From: Nemertoderma westbladi
Taxonomy: Eukaryota > Xenacoelomorpha > Nemertodermatida > Nemertodermatidae
Reading direction: 5' to 3'
NCBI GenBank assembly: GCA_032718475.1
Contig: JAUCBJ010001938.1
Span: forward strand, 1-21,703
Length of the DNA: 21,703 bases
Shown: one piece after another, positions 1 through 9,794 of the stretch
How positions within the stretch are numbered: the first letter of the stretch is position 1
Layout of the letters: every line of letters starts with the position of its first letter
Notes under the pieces: model-generated
Told to the model about the DNA's origin: nothing
The model's input: only the letters and a program-made list of their open reading frames with translations
The model's database searches: none
Translations under genes and position numbers: made by a program

Positions 1-292
1 CAATATTTCACTTTTTCAAAATTGGCAAATACCCAGCACAGTATGTCACAAAATTATGTACATCCCAATAAACCATTTGTAAGATATAATAATGAACTAT
101 AAGACAATTAAAAACAACATATACAAACACAAATTCCATTTGTACGGTAATCTATCTCGACAGGTTACAAAGACGGGTTGCTGGAACGGAACCAAAACAA
201 TAAACGAACGTTATCACGAATTATTACAAGATTAATGCAAGTTAGTAAAGTTGGGTTGCCATGGATCTACTTTTCCTAACCGGAAAAAGTAC

Positions 293-313
293 GATAAGAT
301 AAGATAAGATAAG
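293..313. repeat. (GATAA)4 microsatellite
   Basis: Four perfect copies of the pentamer GATAA are followed by one further G. The tract is flanked on each side by AGTAC/GTAC. It is a simple sequence repeat; no function is indicated. Confidence 0.85.
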
Positions 314-436
314 TACTAATTATGTGCTACTAATGATGCTGCACATAATAATAGTATCCTACTACAATTCAAGTAGACCATGAGTAATAGAATTCCTTTA
401 GTTTATTAATATTTAATCCAGAGCGCCATAGCTCTA

Positions 437-450
437 TATGGAGCTCCATA
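437..450. repeat. 14-bp perfect palindrome
   Basis: TATGGAGCTCCATA reads the same on both strands and contains a central GAGCTC. It lies in AT-rich non-coding DNA with no adjacent gene. It could be a protein-binding site or chance. Confidence 0.6.
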
Positions 451-1769
451 GTAAAATAAATGAGTACAATATAATTAATAATAACAATAAAGAGCGCAAT
501 AAAAAGCACAATAAAGTAGTTACAGTATGTAATGTATAGGTATAAGAATATAACACCATGATGCTCGAAATTCACTAACTATGAATACGTGAAGCTCCGT
601 AAGTTCGGGTGGACCGATATAGACCTACAGTTCGAACAATTAAATTATTGCTATTCGAAATCCTGTCTGGTAAACTAATTTTCGATTTATACCGTATATG
701 TACTAACATGGGGATATTTAATTTACCAAACTATAAAGACATGCTAGAGGGTATGGTTCATCACCAATCATTTTGGGAATCTTGGTGAGGATGCGCAGAC
801 AATTATTAGTTTAGTGTAGTAGTGTAGGCTATCAGCTTTCAGAACGGCTAGGAACCACTCAAGGTCTACTAGAAGACAGGCCGTGCAGCCGACTGCTAGG
901 CCGTAAAACTTATGGGCCGACTTTTATATACAGTGCACTTGCTACACAGTGTAAAGGAATAATATAGATTACTTATAATGGCATTCATTCACACTCACTA
1001 CATTATTTTTATTTGGGATAATCGATGATGGACAATCTGTTTCTGGCGGTAATTTTTTGATCCAAAAATGATACCTACTCTATGAGGCCAACTATACATA
1101 GGGCGGGCAATACATAGGACATACAGTACTGTAGTTCAGTAGGTTGGTGATTGTATGGTGTTTGTAGATTGATTGGTTCTGTTAATTACCTCGTTTTAAG
1201 GGGGAAATACATTGTGATGGCTTATAATTAACCGTATATAATTTAAGCAGTTAAGGGGGGTTTACTAATTCCAAAAAAAAATAGATTTTTCATTTTCAAT
1301 CCCACCTGCACCTGGCACAGCCTGGTGGCTGGTGAGGATTTTTAATATTTCAGATTTTTCAGACTTTTAACGAATACTATTATGTTTTATGTCTGTCTGT
1401 CAAACGATCTGCCTGTCAAAATATAAGAACACAATACTGATTTCGCAGATTAAATATCCGACGTCAGTATAAGTCGATTTAGGCTTATAGTAGGCCTTGG
1501 TGGAACCACTACCTGTAACCTGTACCGGTACTAATTACAAAATTACCAATTTGTACTTGTACCGTTACCGGTAGCGGTACTGTTAATTTAGAAAATACAT
1601 TTTTCTGTTTTTAGCCTGGCAGGTTCTTGGGTTCTGGCTCTTCCCCTAACCGCCTATCGTGCAACAGTCAGACAACAACGACACCCACCAGTCTACTGCT
1701 GAAGATCAGAACAAACACGCATGTGTGGTAAACTGCACATTATTAGTCAGGGCAGGGCGTCCCCGAATA

Positions 1770-2132
1770 ATGGCCGACAACAGTAGCGCGGACAGCCTGC
1801 CTCGATATCCTGGTATCGATATCAGCCAGGGTTACCTGGACTATCTGCACCGATATCTACTGGGTAAGCCGTCCTGGCAACCACACCTCCACGGTAGGGA
1901 CTGCAACCTAACGGTAGCCAAGCTGGCCGAGTGCTACTACCTCCATCCGTTTGTCGGGAAGCTGGGGGGCGTGTGCGATTACGATTTCGAGGCGGTGGTC
2001 CGTTGTTTGTGGTGGGAAGGAAAACTCCGTCGCCAAATGAAACACGATGAATCCGCGAAAAGGACTAGGTGGAGTCGCGAAAGGGATGGGTTGAAGGAGG
2101 AGGCAAGTGGGGGCGGTAGTACGGGTACGTAA
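1770..2132 (+). CDS. Hypothetical protein, 120 residues, family not recognised
   Basis: From the first in-frame ATG at 1770 this ORF encodes 120 residues ending at TAA (2130-2132). The frame is open back to 1650, but the only earlier start-like codon is a GTG at 1659, so I chose the ATG; an upstream exon joined by splicing (AG at 1614 or 1667) would also be possible. Residues 21-90 look like a compact folded segment rich in Tyr, Leu, Trp and Cys (for example YLDYLHRYLL at 22-31, ECYYLHPFVGKLGG at 54-67 and CLWWEGKLRR at 79-88). The tail from about residue 89 is charged and then Gly/Ser-rich. There is no signal peptide or clear membrane segment. The region is markedly GC-richer than its AT-rich flanks, as is the Kae1 gene, which supports real coding. 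I do not recognise the family and assign no function. It could also be a 3' exon of a larger gene. Confidence 0.55.
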   Translation: MADNSSADSLPRYPGIDISQGYLDYLHRYLLGKPSWQPHLHGRDCNLTVAKLAECYYLHPFVGKLGGVCDYDFEAVVRCLWWEGKLRRQMKHDESAKRTRWSRERDGLKEEASGGGSTGT

Positions 2133-3507
2133 GGGGGAGTTAACGGCTAGCCGGCTCTGCAAGCAGTAAGAAAAATTGTCTAACTCATCATACCAAATAC
2201 AACGACATAAATATGCGCCTGTAATATGTCTATCCTGTTCTATTCGTTATCGTTTATAGTTTTGGATAGAATAGCCTTCCACTGTAACCTGTTCCTTCCC
2301 CTCAATTAATTATTACGCATTAATTAGCGTTCACACTGTGCACCGGTGGCGTAGGCTAGTGTTTACGTTCATACAATGACTGTCAATTTTTGTTATTCTA
2401 GTGGATTCTATTTCTAATTAATTTAATTTAATGTTTAATCCAGGCCCACTATGGCCCATAAAATACAGTAAAATCAGTAGTAAGTAAGTAGGTTAAACAT
2501 TCAGTTCAGAGCACAAAAAAAAATGACGGTAATTAATTAGCTAATAATAATAATTATGAACAGACAATACTAAATAACGTAAATTAAGGGAATACCTGCC
2601 CGAGCCGGGAATAGTACACACACACAATGTCGAAAAACTGAATAAACAATACACAACAATATTAAAAATACAATATTACGTAATACAATAATTATATTCT
2701 GTATAAAATAATTCTGAATAATATTACAAAGTACAATATATAATCTATTAAACTGCACCGGCACCAATTATACGGCTGGAGCGAAAAGTAGTAAGTGCTA
2801 CTGTTTGGACTATCTCATTCTCTGATGAACTCACACGGCGCAACAAGGACTGTCGAGCATTGTAAAGGGTATGAACTAGTTTTGGCAGGTTAAGTACCCC
2901 ACACATGTAAGATACACTACAATCATATTTGAAACCAAAAAGCTTCCTAATTATATTATTATATGCAACATTGAATCTGTCATAAATAGAAATGCTGTAA
3001 TTACGCCTAGCCCAAAGAGATATGCAGTCAACTTGAGAGCAGAAAGAGCGAAAAAGAAGATTCTATTACCTACTGATGTTATTTATGAGTCATTCGTTAT
3101 TTACTTACTGTACTCCGTCAACTGTGGATACATTTCAGTTTCATTGTCATGGTAATTTCACTTGTCTAACAGGAGTTGTATAACAAATCACTACAATAAT
3201 ATGAAGGGCATATAATATATATGATATGAAATATATGGTATATAATATATGATATAATATATGAAGGGCAATAATAATACTACAGTTTTATTTCATTAAT
3301 ATAAATAGTTTGGCTTATAACTGCATTAAATTCAGAATTAATTGAATTAATTTAATCACTAAAATGTGGAACTGTAGTTCAGATTCCAACAACTGCATTC
3401 TTTTTATTTTGGGATATTTATTATCCCACTTCCTAATTAATAAACAACAATAATAATAACAACTTAACCGTTATAACTAAATCTTTGTGTTTGTTACTCT
3501 GGTTGCC
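2133..3507. other. AT-rich intergenic region between the 120-residue ORF and the Kae1 gene
   Basis: No gene is supportable. A short minus-strand ORF (2570-2767) is low-complexity Ile/Leu/Val-rich sequence typical of translated AT-rich DNA. A TA-rich tract at 3197-3270 is bracketed by two copies of TATGAAGGGCA. The last 100 bp before the Kae1 ATG are A/T-rich and presumably include its promoter and 5' UTR, but no defined element can be named. Confidence 0.6.
3197..3270. repeat. TA-rich low-complexity tract bracketed by a direct repeat
   Basis: Variants of TATAATATATGATAT fill the tract. An identical TATGAAGGGCA occurs at each end (ending 3210 and 3270), so the intervening tract was probably produced by local duplication and slippage. 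Confidence 0.65.
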
Positions 3508-4551
3508 ATGCCCACTGTGATTGGTTTCGAGGGCAGCGCCAATAAGATAGGAGTCGGTATAGTCAGGGACGGGGAAGTCCTTGCAAACCCTAGACGCACC
3601 TACGTAGCGCCCCCTGGCGCCGGCTTCCGTCCCCGGGAGACCGCGGTACACCACCGGGGGGCGGTGCTGGCCGTGCTCTCCGAGTGTCTCCGGGAGGCGG
3701 GACTCGTCCCGTCCCAGTTGGACGCAGTGTGCTACACGGCGGGTCCCGGGATGGGCGCTCCGCTGGTCGCCGTCGCCGTGGTCGCACGGACGGTGGCCCA
3801 GCTGTGGGACCTCCCGATACTCGGGGTCAACCACTGCATCGGTCACATCGAGATGGGCCGTCTGGTAACCGGTTGTCTGAACCCCGTGGTTCTGTACGTG
3901 AGCGGCGGTAACACCCAGGTGATCGCGTTCGCAGCTGGTCGATACCAGATCGTTGGGGAAACTATCGACATCGCCGTCGGTAACTGCCTCGATCGCTTCG
4001 CTCGTCTTCTAAAACTCTCGAACGATCCGAGTCCCGGGTTCAACATAGAGAAACTCGCGGAATCCGCCAACAATTCCGACAACTTTCTCGAACTTCCGTA
4101 CGTCGTTAAGGGGATGGATGTGAGTTTCTCAGGGATTCTTTCGTTCTGCGAGGAACGGGTTCCTCGACTGCTAGAACGCGAGGAATTCTCCCGCTCCGAG
4201 GTTTGTTTCTCGTTGCAGGAGACGTTGTTCGCTATGCTCGTGGAGGTTACGGAGCGGGCGTTGGCTCATTGCGGGAGCGAGGAGGTGCTAATTGTCGGAG
4301 GAGTCGGTTGCAATCTCCGGTTGCAGTCCATGATGGACTCGATGGCGAAGGAACGAGGTGCGAAACTTTACGCGACCGATCAACGCTTCTGTATCGATAA
4401 CGGAGCGATGATCGCCCAGGCTGGGTGGGAGATGTTTACCAGCGGCTGTAAACATCGCTTACGGGATTCTAAATGTACGCAACGGTTTAGAACAGATGAT
4501 GTGGAGGTAGTGTGGCGGAGTGGCGAAGTCACTGCCGCTGGTGGGGTTTAA
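3508..4551 (+). CDS. OSGEP: Kae1/OSGEP: tRNA N6-adenosine threonylcarbamoyltransferase, KEOPS catalytic subunit
   Basis: The protein (347 residues) transfers the threonylcarbamoyl group from threonylcarbamoyl-AMP to N6 of A37 in ANN-decoding tRNAs, as catalytic subunit of the KEOPS/EKC complex with Bud32 (PRPK), Cgi121 and Pcc1 partners. It belongs to the ASKHA/TsaD-Kae1-Qri7 family. Seen in the sequence: N-terminal [10 protein letters not shown] (6-15), HHR at 48-50, GPGMGAPL (79-86), the metal-binding HCIGH with H109 and H113, Tyr130 and SGGNTQ (132-137), NCLDRFAR (159-166), [11 protein letters not shown] (201-211), [12 protein letters not shown] (235-246), GGVGCN (264-269) and [10 protein letters not shown] (294-303), where D297 completes the predicted metal site. 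The [13 protein letters not shown] ending matches the cytosolic eukaryotic form, not the mitochondrial or bacterial form. I chose the ATG at 3508 (MPTVIGFEG), which aligns with family starts; the GTG seven codons upstream is not credible in a eukaryote. A ten-residue tail follows the usual WR end. The gene has no introns. GC falls from about 72% at 3661-3720 to about 43% at 4441-4500. An ATTAAA at 4606-4611 is a possible polyadenylation signal. Confidence 0.97.
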   Translation: MPTVIGFEGSANKIGVGIVRDGEVLANPRRTYVAPPGAGFRPRETAVHHRGAVLAVLSECLREAGLVPSQLDAVCYTAGPGMGAPLVAVAVVARTVAQLWDLPILGVNHCIGHIEMGRLVTGCLNPVVLYVSGGNTQVIAFAAGRYQIVGETIDIAVGNCLDRFARLLKLSNDPSPGFNIEKLAESANNSDNFLELPYVVKGMDVSFSGILSFCEERVPRLLEREEFSRSEVCFSLQETLFAMLVEVTERALAHCGSEEVLIVGGVGCNLRLQSMMDSMAKERGAKLYATDQRFCIDNGAMIAQAGWEMFTSGCKHRLRDSKCTQRFRTDDVEVVWRSGEVTAAGGV

Positions 4552-4648
4552 TAATATTGTCAGAGGTTGTTTGTTTATCTACTTTATATGATTATATCAT
4601 TGGCTATTAAATAATAATTTGCCATTCTTAATGCTCTACTTTTTCACT

Positions 4649-4692
4649 ACACACACACACATCGCAGATAGGGGGGGGGGGGGGGGGGGGGG
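4649..4692. repeat. (AC)n followed by a run of 22 G
   Basis: An AC dinucleotide run at about 4649-4661 is followed, after GCAGATA-like sequence, by 22 uninterrupted G residues (4671-4692). A C-rich stretch follows at about 4722-4732. The G run could form G-quadruplex DNA. Such homopolymers are also a common site of sequencing length error, so the exact count is uncertain. Confidence 0.8.
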
Positions 4693-4832
4693 ATTATTGT
4701 TATAACGTGCCACTGTAACCTGCCCCCCGTCCCATATTCCACTTCGCCCCTCTCTTGGAACTGTTTCATTGTCCAGATATCGATTCATAGATGTTTGTTT
4801 GTTATCTACCACGTTTGTAGTGTGATTGCGGT

Positions 4833-4846
4833 CACTGTATACAGTG
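4833..4846. repeat. 14-bp perfect palindrome
   Basis: CACTGTATACAGTG is a perfect palindrome in the spacer downstream of the Kae1 gene. It could be a dimeric protein site or chance. Confidence 0.6.
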
Positions 4847-4862
4847 TAACTACGGTAGGTAC

Positions 4863-4880
4863 TGAATGAAACTTCATTCA
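4863..4880. repeat. Perfect inverted repeat, 8-bp arms
   Basis: TGAATGAA and TTCATTCA are separated by two bases. It lies 16 bp from the palindrome at 4833-4846. The short loop makes a hairpin possible. Confidence 0.6.
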
Positions 4881-5081
4881 AATATCTTAGTTTTTCATCT
4901 ACAGCTTCACATACCTCCAAATATTCAACCTCTTCGAAATCAACCACAATATTAAGTAATTAACATTGTTCAATCAAATATATCAAAGAATATCAAAGCA
5001 ACAAGCAACTCGTAAATTTGTAGTACCGTAATAAGTAAATAATTAACGGTGGTACAGTATTTCCCTAATGATATACACGTT

Positions 5082-5120
5082 CATCGGTCATGTCCACGTC
5101 CACGTCCATCGGTCATGTCC
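5082..5120. repeat. Direct repeat of 14 bp with internal hexamer duplication
   Basis: CATCGGTCATGTCC occurs at 5082-5095 and again at 5107-5120. Between them the hexamer TCCACG is duplicated. This is a minor local tandem duplication. Confidence 0.75.
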
Positions 5121-5590
5121 TTATAGTCCAGGAGACGCCCTTTGTCACCCAATACAACAAACTTAAAGTAGCGTACGGACGCAATTTTTTTTCTTTGAAT
5201 GATAGTTTGTATTGTCCTAATACGAAATCGAGCGATTTCCGGAACAATTAGTTTGAGCAATTTTTGTTATTCGAATTTTAAGTGTGCACTTTCGCTCAAA
5301 GCTACAAGAAGTTTGTTAATGCCGTTTTGAGAGCAATTGTGATAGAAACTGATGTTCCAGAATAGTTTTATAGTGTAAGTTTAATAGTAAGCAGTAATTG
5401 TCACTGAAAATTAATACTTAAAATACACTACTGGTACTACCGGGAATGGTGTGTAATTTTTTGTTTTAACCATTATCATTGTCATTAGGAGGAAGTACAT
5501 TGTCTGTATAGATCGCCCTTCCTCCAGTAGTGCCTCTAACTAACGGCATTATAGTATAGTATATATGCTCACTTTTCAGGATTTATAGTA

Positions 5591-5629
5591 ACTTTTTTTT
5601 AATGTTCCACTACTTTTTTTTTAATGTTC
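5591..5629. repeat. Tandem pair of T-tract repeats
   Basis: A motif of AC, 8 or 9-10 T residues and AATGTTC occurs twice with a 21-bp period, immediately before the hairpin at 5628-5665. Confidence 0.7.
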
Positions 5630-5665
5630 TAGAATATATTACTAAAACTAGTAATATATTCTAGA
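5628..5665. repeat. Perfect inverted repeat, 17-bp arms and 4-base loop
   Basis: The left arm is 5628-5644 (TCTAGAATATATTACTA), the loop is AAAC (5645-5648) and the right arm is 5649-5665, the exact reverse complement. The arms end in TCTAGA. The structure sits about 50 bp before the first satellite unit. It could extrude as a cruciform or be the remnant of a small palindromic element; no transcription unit nearby makes a terminator role obvious. Confidence 0.85.
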
Positions 5666-5714
5666 TCTATTCTATATTCTAATATAAGCTAAGCTATTTA
5701 ACTAAATAAAACCT

Positions 5715-7951
5715 AAAAGGTTATAACTTTCAAGGAGACAGTGCCAGTGACTTGAGAAAGTGTGAGACAATTCGGGTTACTATTCCCAATTTGTACACAG
5801 TGTTACAACTCAGAAAACACAGGGCTTCCAGAGTTATTTAACTATATTCGAATATAATACGTCGTAGTGTGTTTTTAGGCTATAAGCGGCGTTTTATCAT
5901 GTTACTTCCTACAGAACCAGTTAAAAGGTTATAACTTTCGAGGAGACAGTGCCAGTGACTTGAGAAAGTGTGAGACAATTGGGGTTACTATTCCCAATTT
6001 GTACACAGTGTTACAACTCAGAAAACACAGGGCTTCCAGAGTTATTTAACTATATTCGAATATAATACGTCGTAGTGTGTTTTTAGGCTATAAGCGGCGT
6101 TTTTTCATGTTACTTCCTACAGAACCAGTTAAAAGGTTATAACTTTCGAGGAGACAGTGCCAGTGACTTGAGAAAGTGTGAGACAATTGGGGTTACTATT
6201 CCCAACTTGTACACAGTGTTACAACTCAGAAAACACAGGGCTTCCAGAGTTATTTAACTATATTCGAATATTATAGGTGGGAGTGTGTTTTTAGGATATA
6301 AGCGGCGTTTTTTCATGTTACTACCTACAGAACCAGTTAAAAGGTTATAACTTTCGAGGAAACAGTGCCAGTGACTTGAGAAAGTGTGAGACAATTGGGG
6401 TTACTATTCCCAACTTGTACACAGTGTTACAACTCAGAAAACACAGGACTTCCAGAGTTATTTAACTACATACGATTATAATACGTCGGAGTGTGTTTTT
6501 AGGCTATAAGCGGCGTTTTTTCATGTTACTTCCTACAGAACCAGTTAAAAGGTTATAACTTTCGAGGAGACAGTGCCAGTGACTTGAGAAAGTGTGAGAC
6601 AATTGGGGTTACTATTCCCAATTTGTACACAGTGTTACAACTCAGAAAACACAGGGCTTCCAGAGTTATTTAACTATATTCGAATATATAGGTGGGAGTG
6701 TGTTTTTAGGATATAAGCGGCGTTTTTTCATGTTACTACCTACAGAACCAGTTAAAAGGTTATAACTTTCGAGGAGACAGTGCCAGTGACTTGAGAAAGT
6801 GTGAGACAATTGGGGTTACTATTCCCAACTTGTACACAGTGTTACAACTCAGAAAACACAGGGCTTCCAGAGTTATTTAACTATATTCGAATATAATACG
6901 TCGGAGTGTGTTTTTAGGCTATAAGCGGCGTTTTTTCATGTTACTACCTACAGAACCAGTTAAAAGGTTATAACTTTCGAGGAGACAGTGCCAGTGACTT
7001 GAGAAAGTGTGAGACAATTGGGGTTACTATTCCCAATATGTACACAGTGTTACAACTCAGAAAACACAGGGCTTCCAGAGTTATTTAACTATATTCGAAT
7101 ATAATACGTCGTAGTGTGTTTTTAGGCTATAAGCGGCGTTTTTTCATGTTACTTCCTACAGAACCAGTTAAAAGGTTATAACTTTCGAGGAGACAGTGCC
7201 AGTGACTTGAGAAAGTGTGAGACAATTGGGGTTACTATTCCCAATTTGTACACAGTGTTACAACTCAGAAAACACAGGGCTTCCAGAGTTATTTAACTAT
7301 ATTCGAATATAATACGTCGTAGTGTGTTTTTAGGCTATAAGCGGCGTTTTTTCATGTTACTTCCTACAGAACCAGTTAAAAGGTTATAACTTTCGAGGAG
7401 ACAGTGCCAGTGACTTGAGAAAGTGTGAGACAATTGGGGTTACTATTCCCAATTTGTACACAGTGTTACAACTCAGAAAACACAGGGCTTCCAGAGTTAT
7501 TTAACTATATTCGAATATAATACGTCGTAGTGTGTTTTTAGGCTATAAGCGGCGTTTTTTCATGTTACTTCCTACAGAACCAGTTAAAAGGTTATAACTT
7601 TCGAGGAGACAGTGCCAGTGACTTGAGAAAGTGTGAGACAATTGGGGTTACTATTCCCAATTTGTACACAGTGTTACAACTCAGAAAACACAGGGCTTCC
7701 AGAGTTATTTAACTATATTCGAATATAATACGTCGTAGTGTGTTTTTAGGCTATAAGCGGCGTTTTTTCATGTTACTTCCTACAGAACCAGTTAAAAGGT
7801 TATAACTTTCGAGGAGACAGTGCCAGTGACTTGAGAAAGTGTGAGACAATTGGGGTTACTATTCCCAATTTGTACACAGTGTTACAACTCAGAAAACACA
7901 GGGCTTCCAGAGTTATTTAACTATATTCGAATATAATACGTCGTAGTGTGT
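5715..7951. repeat. 208-bp satellite, left block (11 unit starts)
   Basis: Direct tandem copies begin with GGTTATAACTTTCGAGGAG (using GGTTATAAC as phase). Starts are at 5719, 5927, 6135, 6343, 6551, 6758, 6966, 7174, 7382, 7590 and 7798, so spacing is 208 bp except one 207. The first unit differs most (CAAGG for CGAGG, ATCATG for TTCATG), as expected at an array edge. The three units starting at 7174, 7382 and 7590 look identical by eye. The last unit breaks at 7951 where unrelated DNA begins. Within a unit are an 8-bp palindrome GTTATAAC, the inverted pair AATTGGG/CCCAATT, and in many units the 14-bp palindrome TATATTCGAATATA. It is not protein-coding. The unit length is close to nucleosome-plus-linker size, which suits a satellite, but no centromere role is shown. 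Confidence 0.97.
7945..7951. repeat. Left copy of candidate 7-bp target-site duplication
   Basis: AGTGTGT here is the last satellite sequence before the insert. The same heptamer is present at 10137-10143. The intact satellite unit has it only once at this phase. Confidence 0.75.
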
Positions 7952-8961
7952 GTTAAACAACCGCGACACCTATACTAACAGCAGAACTGTTGAACAGACA
8001 AATACCCATATACCTCTCTGCCAACCTAATGAGCTCTCGCCTAACCAATAAGACACAAAGACTGCTCTACTGTTAAGTAAAGGGGATCAGGAGTGTGCTA
8101 TTACTAAATTGTAAGGGTTGCTAAATACAAAACCGCTACTTACCGTTGGATGGCGCTAATCTGCCGTCCGCTAATATATTTTACTAAATTTACACAACTC
8201 CTGCAAAATCGCTTGTTCCTTTCTCTACTGATCGCTCGATAGAGAGCTAACTGTTCGAATCTATGAGCCACGTGGGAATAACCAAAACAATAAACCCGAG
8301 TCGGCTCCCTAAGCTTACTTAAGACGAGTGCGAGGGGCTTTGCACTCAGAGTATATTCTTACGCCTAATTTTATCACTATTAAAGCACGCTATTGCCTAC
8401 GCCTTTTCTAATCGCGAATACTGGGGGTTCCCTAACGTAATATGTGAATGCGAGAATATTTAAATTATCAAATAATGGTACAGTACAATGTCTTTCGTGG
8501 GTGATACCGCTCTGGGTCTAAACTTGCCTGCAGCTGGCTTTAGGCCAGCAACTTACTAGTGTCTTGCGTACTGACTACTGCGATCTAGCTTATTGCCCGC
8601 TAATGCAAATAACCGCTCAGCGTGAATAGTTTACGGTACTCTAAATTATTACCTTAGCTACTCTCCGCTATGCTGCGTACTAATTCTTAATTTTACTAAT
8701 CAATTACAGTCACAAATATGTAACAGCGTACTAATTACTAAGAGTTCCAGAATGCGTAATTCTAATTTATTACACAACAGGTTTCGCTAGTAATAGCCTA
8801 AAATGCCGTATTACTTTGACCTAATCAGTAATTATTTGTTGTAACTAAGAAATAGAAATCAATCAAAGAGAAAAGGGGCGCCTACCTAAGTATTCGTAAT
8901 CATAGGCACACTTCAGTAACACACCAATCAGCGTCAGCAATCACAGATCACAATAGCACGA

Positions 8962-9032
8962 TTTGCAATTATACAATCTGCAATTATATAATTCGCAACT
9001 TACTTACGTACTTACCCATTTACTTACCTACT
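8962..9032. repeat. Degenerate 15-bp repeats followed by a CTTA-type tetramer tract
   Basis: TTTGCAATTATACAA (8962-8976) is followed directly by TCTGCAATTATATAA (8977-8991) and the partial TTCGCAACT. From about 8998 comes a tract of ACTT/ACGT/ACCC/ACCT-like tetramers. Both are internal to the inserted segment. Confidence 0.7.
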
Positions 9033-9769
9033 GTAAGGTATGCAGGCCCCTCCCGGGTACATCTAGGCTTCCTAACTAACCCAATTCCTGCCCCCCTAAT
9101 ACTAAATAGAGACAAAACCTTGGATCATCAGCCCCCTAATTACTGTACCAGCGAGCGGTCTCCAACCTACAGTCCAAATCGCCCGACCGCAACGTTGACC
9201 CCCGCCAGCGTTGCCCGCCTTTGAATCCTCCGCTCTCCCTTCGTCGCTAACCCCCCGATGTGCCCACCGCCTACTGGCACCTTAGCCCTCCATTATGCTA
9301 ATAGCTACCGTGGTGGCGCATGCAAATCACAAAGTCTGACAGTCTCAGAAATCCCTTAGGATTATTGCGTAGAAAGGAATCACATAGAACCATTAACAAA
9401 AGATAGAAATCATAGTTCCGGTTGTAATTAGCAGTAATCGATAGGATTAATTGAGAAACACAATCAAGAATAATCGCACTAGCAAATCATCTTAAGAAAT
9501 TAATCAAAATTTAGCAAATTGCAGAAATACGCAAAATTATACTTCTAACTGTACACCCTATCAAAGCTGAGGTTAAGGTTGTAAGGAGTGCATACAGCTC
9601 TACCGGCAAACCGCCAATTTATAGGTGATCCGAGTGGGGTGATGCAATAGGGTGACTCAATCGCTCTCCTATTGGCTCTCCAGTCCGCGCTAGCATTAGA
9701 CCAACCTGGAAGCAGTTAGTCCAATAAGGAGGCCGGATTGTAGCCCTATTGCTGCCCAAACCTCAAATT

Positions 9770-9787
9770 ATTACCATATATGGTAAT
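9770..9787. repeat. 18-bp perfect palindrome
   Basis: ATTACCATATATGGTAAT is its own reverse complement. It stands 7 bp before the hairpin at 9795-9820, about 350 bp from the right end of the insert. It could be a dimeric protein site or a cruciform. Confidence 0.8.
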
Positions 9788-9794
9788 GGATCAT

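Larger units (their letters stand above)
1..1769. other. AT-rich non-coding region upstream of the 120-residue ORF
   Basis: I see no convincing gene here. The sequence is AT-rich with stop codons in all frames. The one longer minus-strand ORF (369-575) starts at GTG and encodes a low-complexity hydrophobic peptide. Visible structure includes a GATAA microsatellite near 293, a 14-bp palindrome at 437-450, and a cluster of short ACCGGTA-like motifs at about 1523-1580. At 1601-1614 a pyrimidine-rich tract ends in TTTTTAG, which would suit a 3' splice site, so an upstream non-coding exon for the following ORF is possible but unproven. Confidence 0.6.
4552..5714. other. Non-coding spacer between the Kae1 gene and the satellite
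   Basis: No gene is supportable. The tract holds an AC run and 22 consecutive G (4649-4692), two short inverted repeats (4833-4846 and 4863-4880), a 14-bp direct repeat near 5082-5120, a pair of T-tract repeats at 5591-5629 and a strong hairpin at 5628-5665. A minus-strand ORF at 4636-4947 lacks an ATG and ends in proline codons made by the G run, so I do not call it a gene. Confidence 0.6.

Noticed and set aside
369-575. Minus-strand ORF of 68 hydrophobic residues
   Set aside because: It starts at GTG in AT-rich DNA, and its Ile/Tyr/Leu-rich content is expected from translated AT-rich sequence. There is no family resemblance.
1908-2162. Antisense ORF over the 120-residue gene
   Set aside because: It is a shadow of the sense ORF in GC-rich DNA. 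Its composition is Pro/Arg/Thr-rich without domain-like features.
3433-4400. Several ORFs in other frames over the Kae1 gene
   Set aside because: The GC-rich 5' half keeps alternative frames open. The sense frame has every Kae1 motif, so the others are shadows.
4636-4947. Minus-strand ORF of 103 residues next to the Kae1 gene
   Set aside because: The start is GTG, not ATG, and the proline run comes from the G homopolymer. The acidic first 60 residues look somewhat protein-like, so an exon fragment cannot be excluded, but nothing supports it.
5715-7951. CRISPR array
   Set aside because: The repeat is 208 bp with no unique spacers, units abut directly, and the context is eukaryotic. This is a satellite.
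8251-8275. TGTTCGAATCT resembling a tRNA B box in the insert (SINE or tRNA)
   Set aside because: Only part of the B-box consensus is met. No A box lies at the right spacing, no cloverleaf can be drawn, and there is no A-rich tail at the insert's end.
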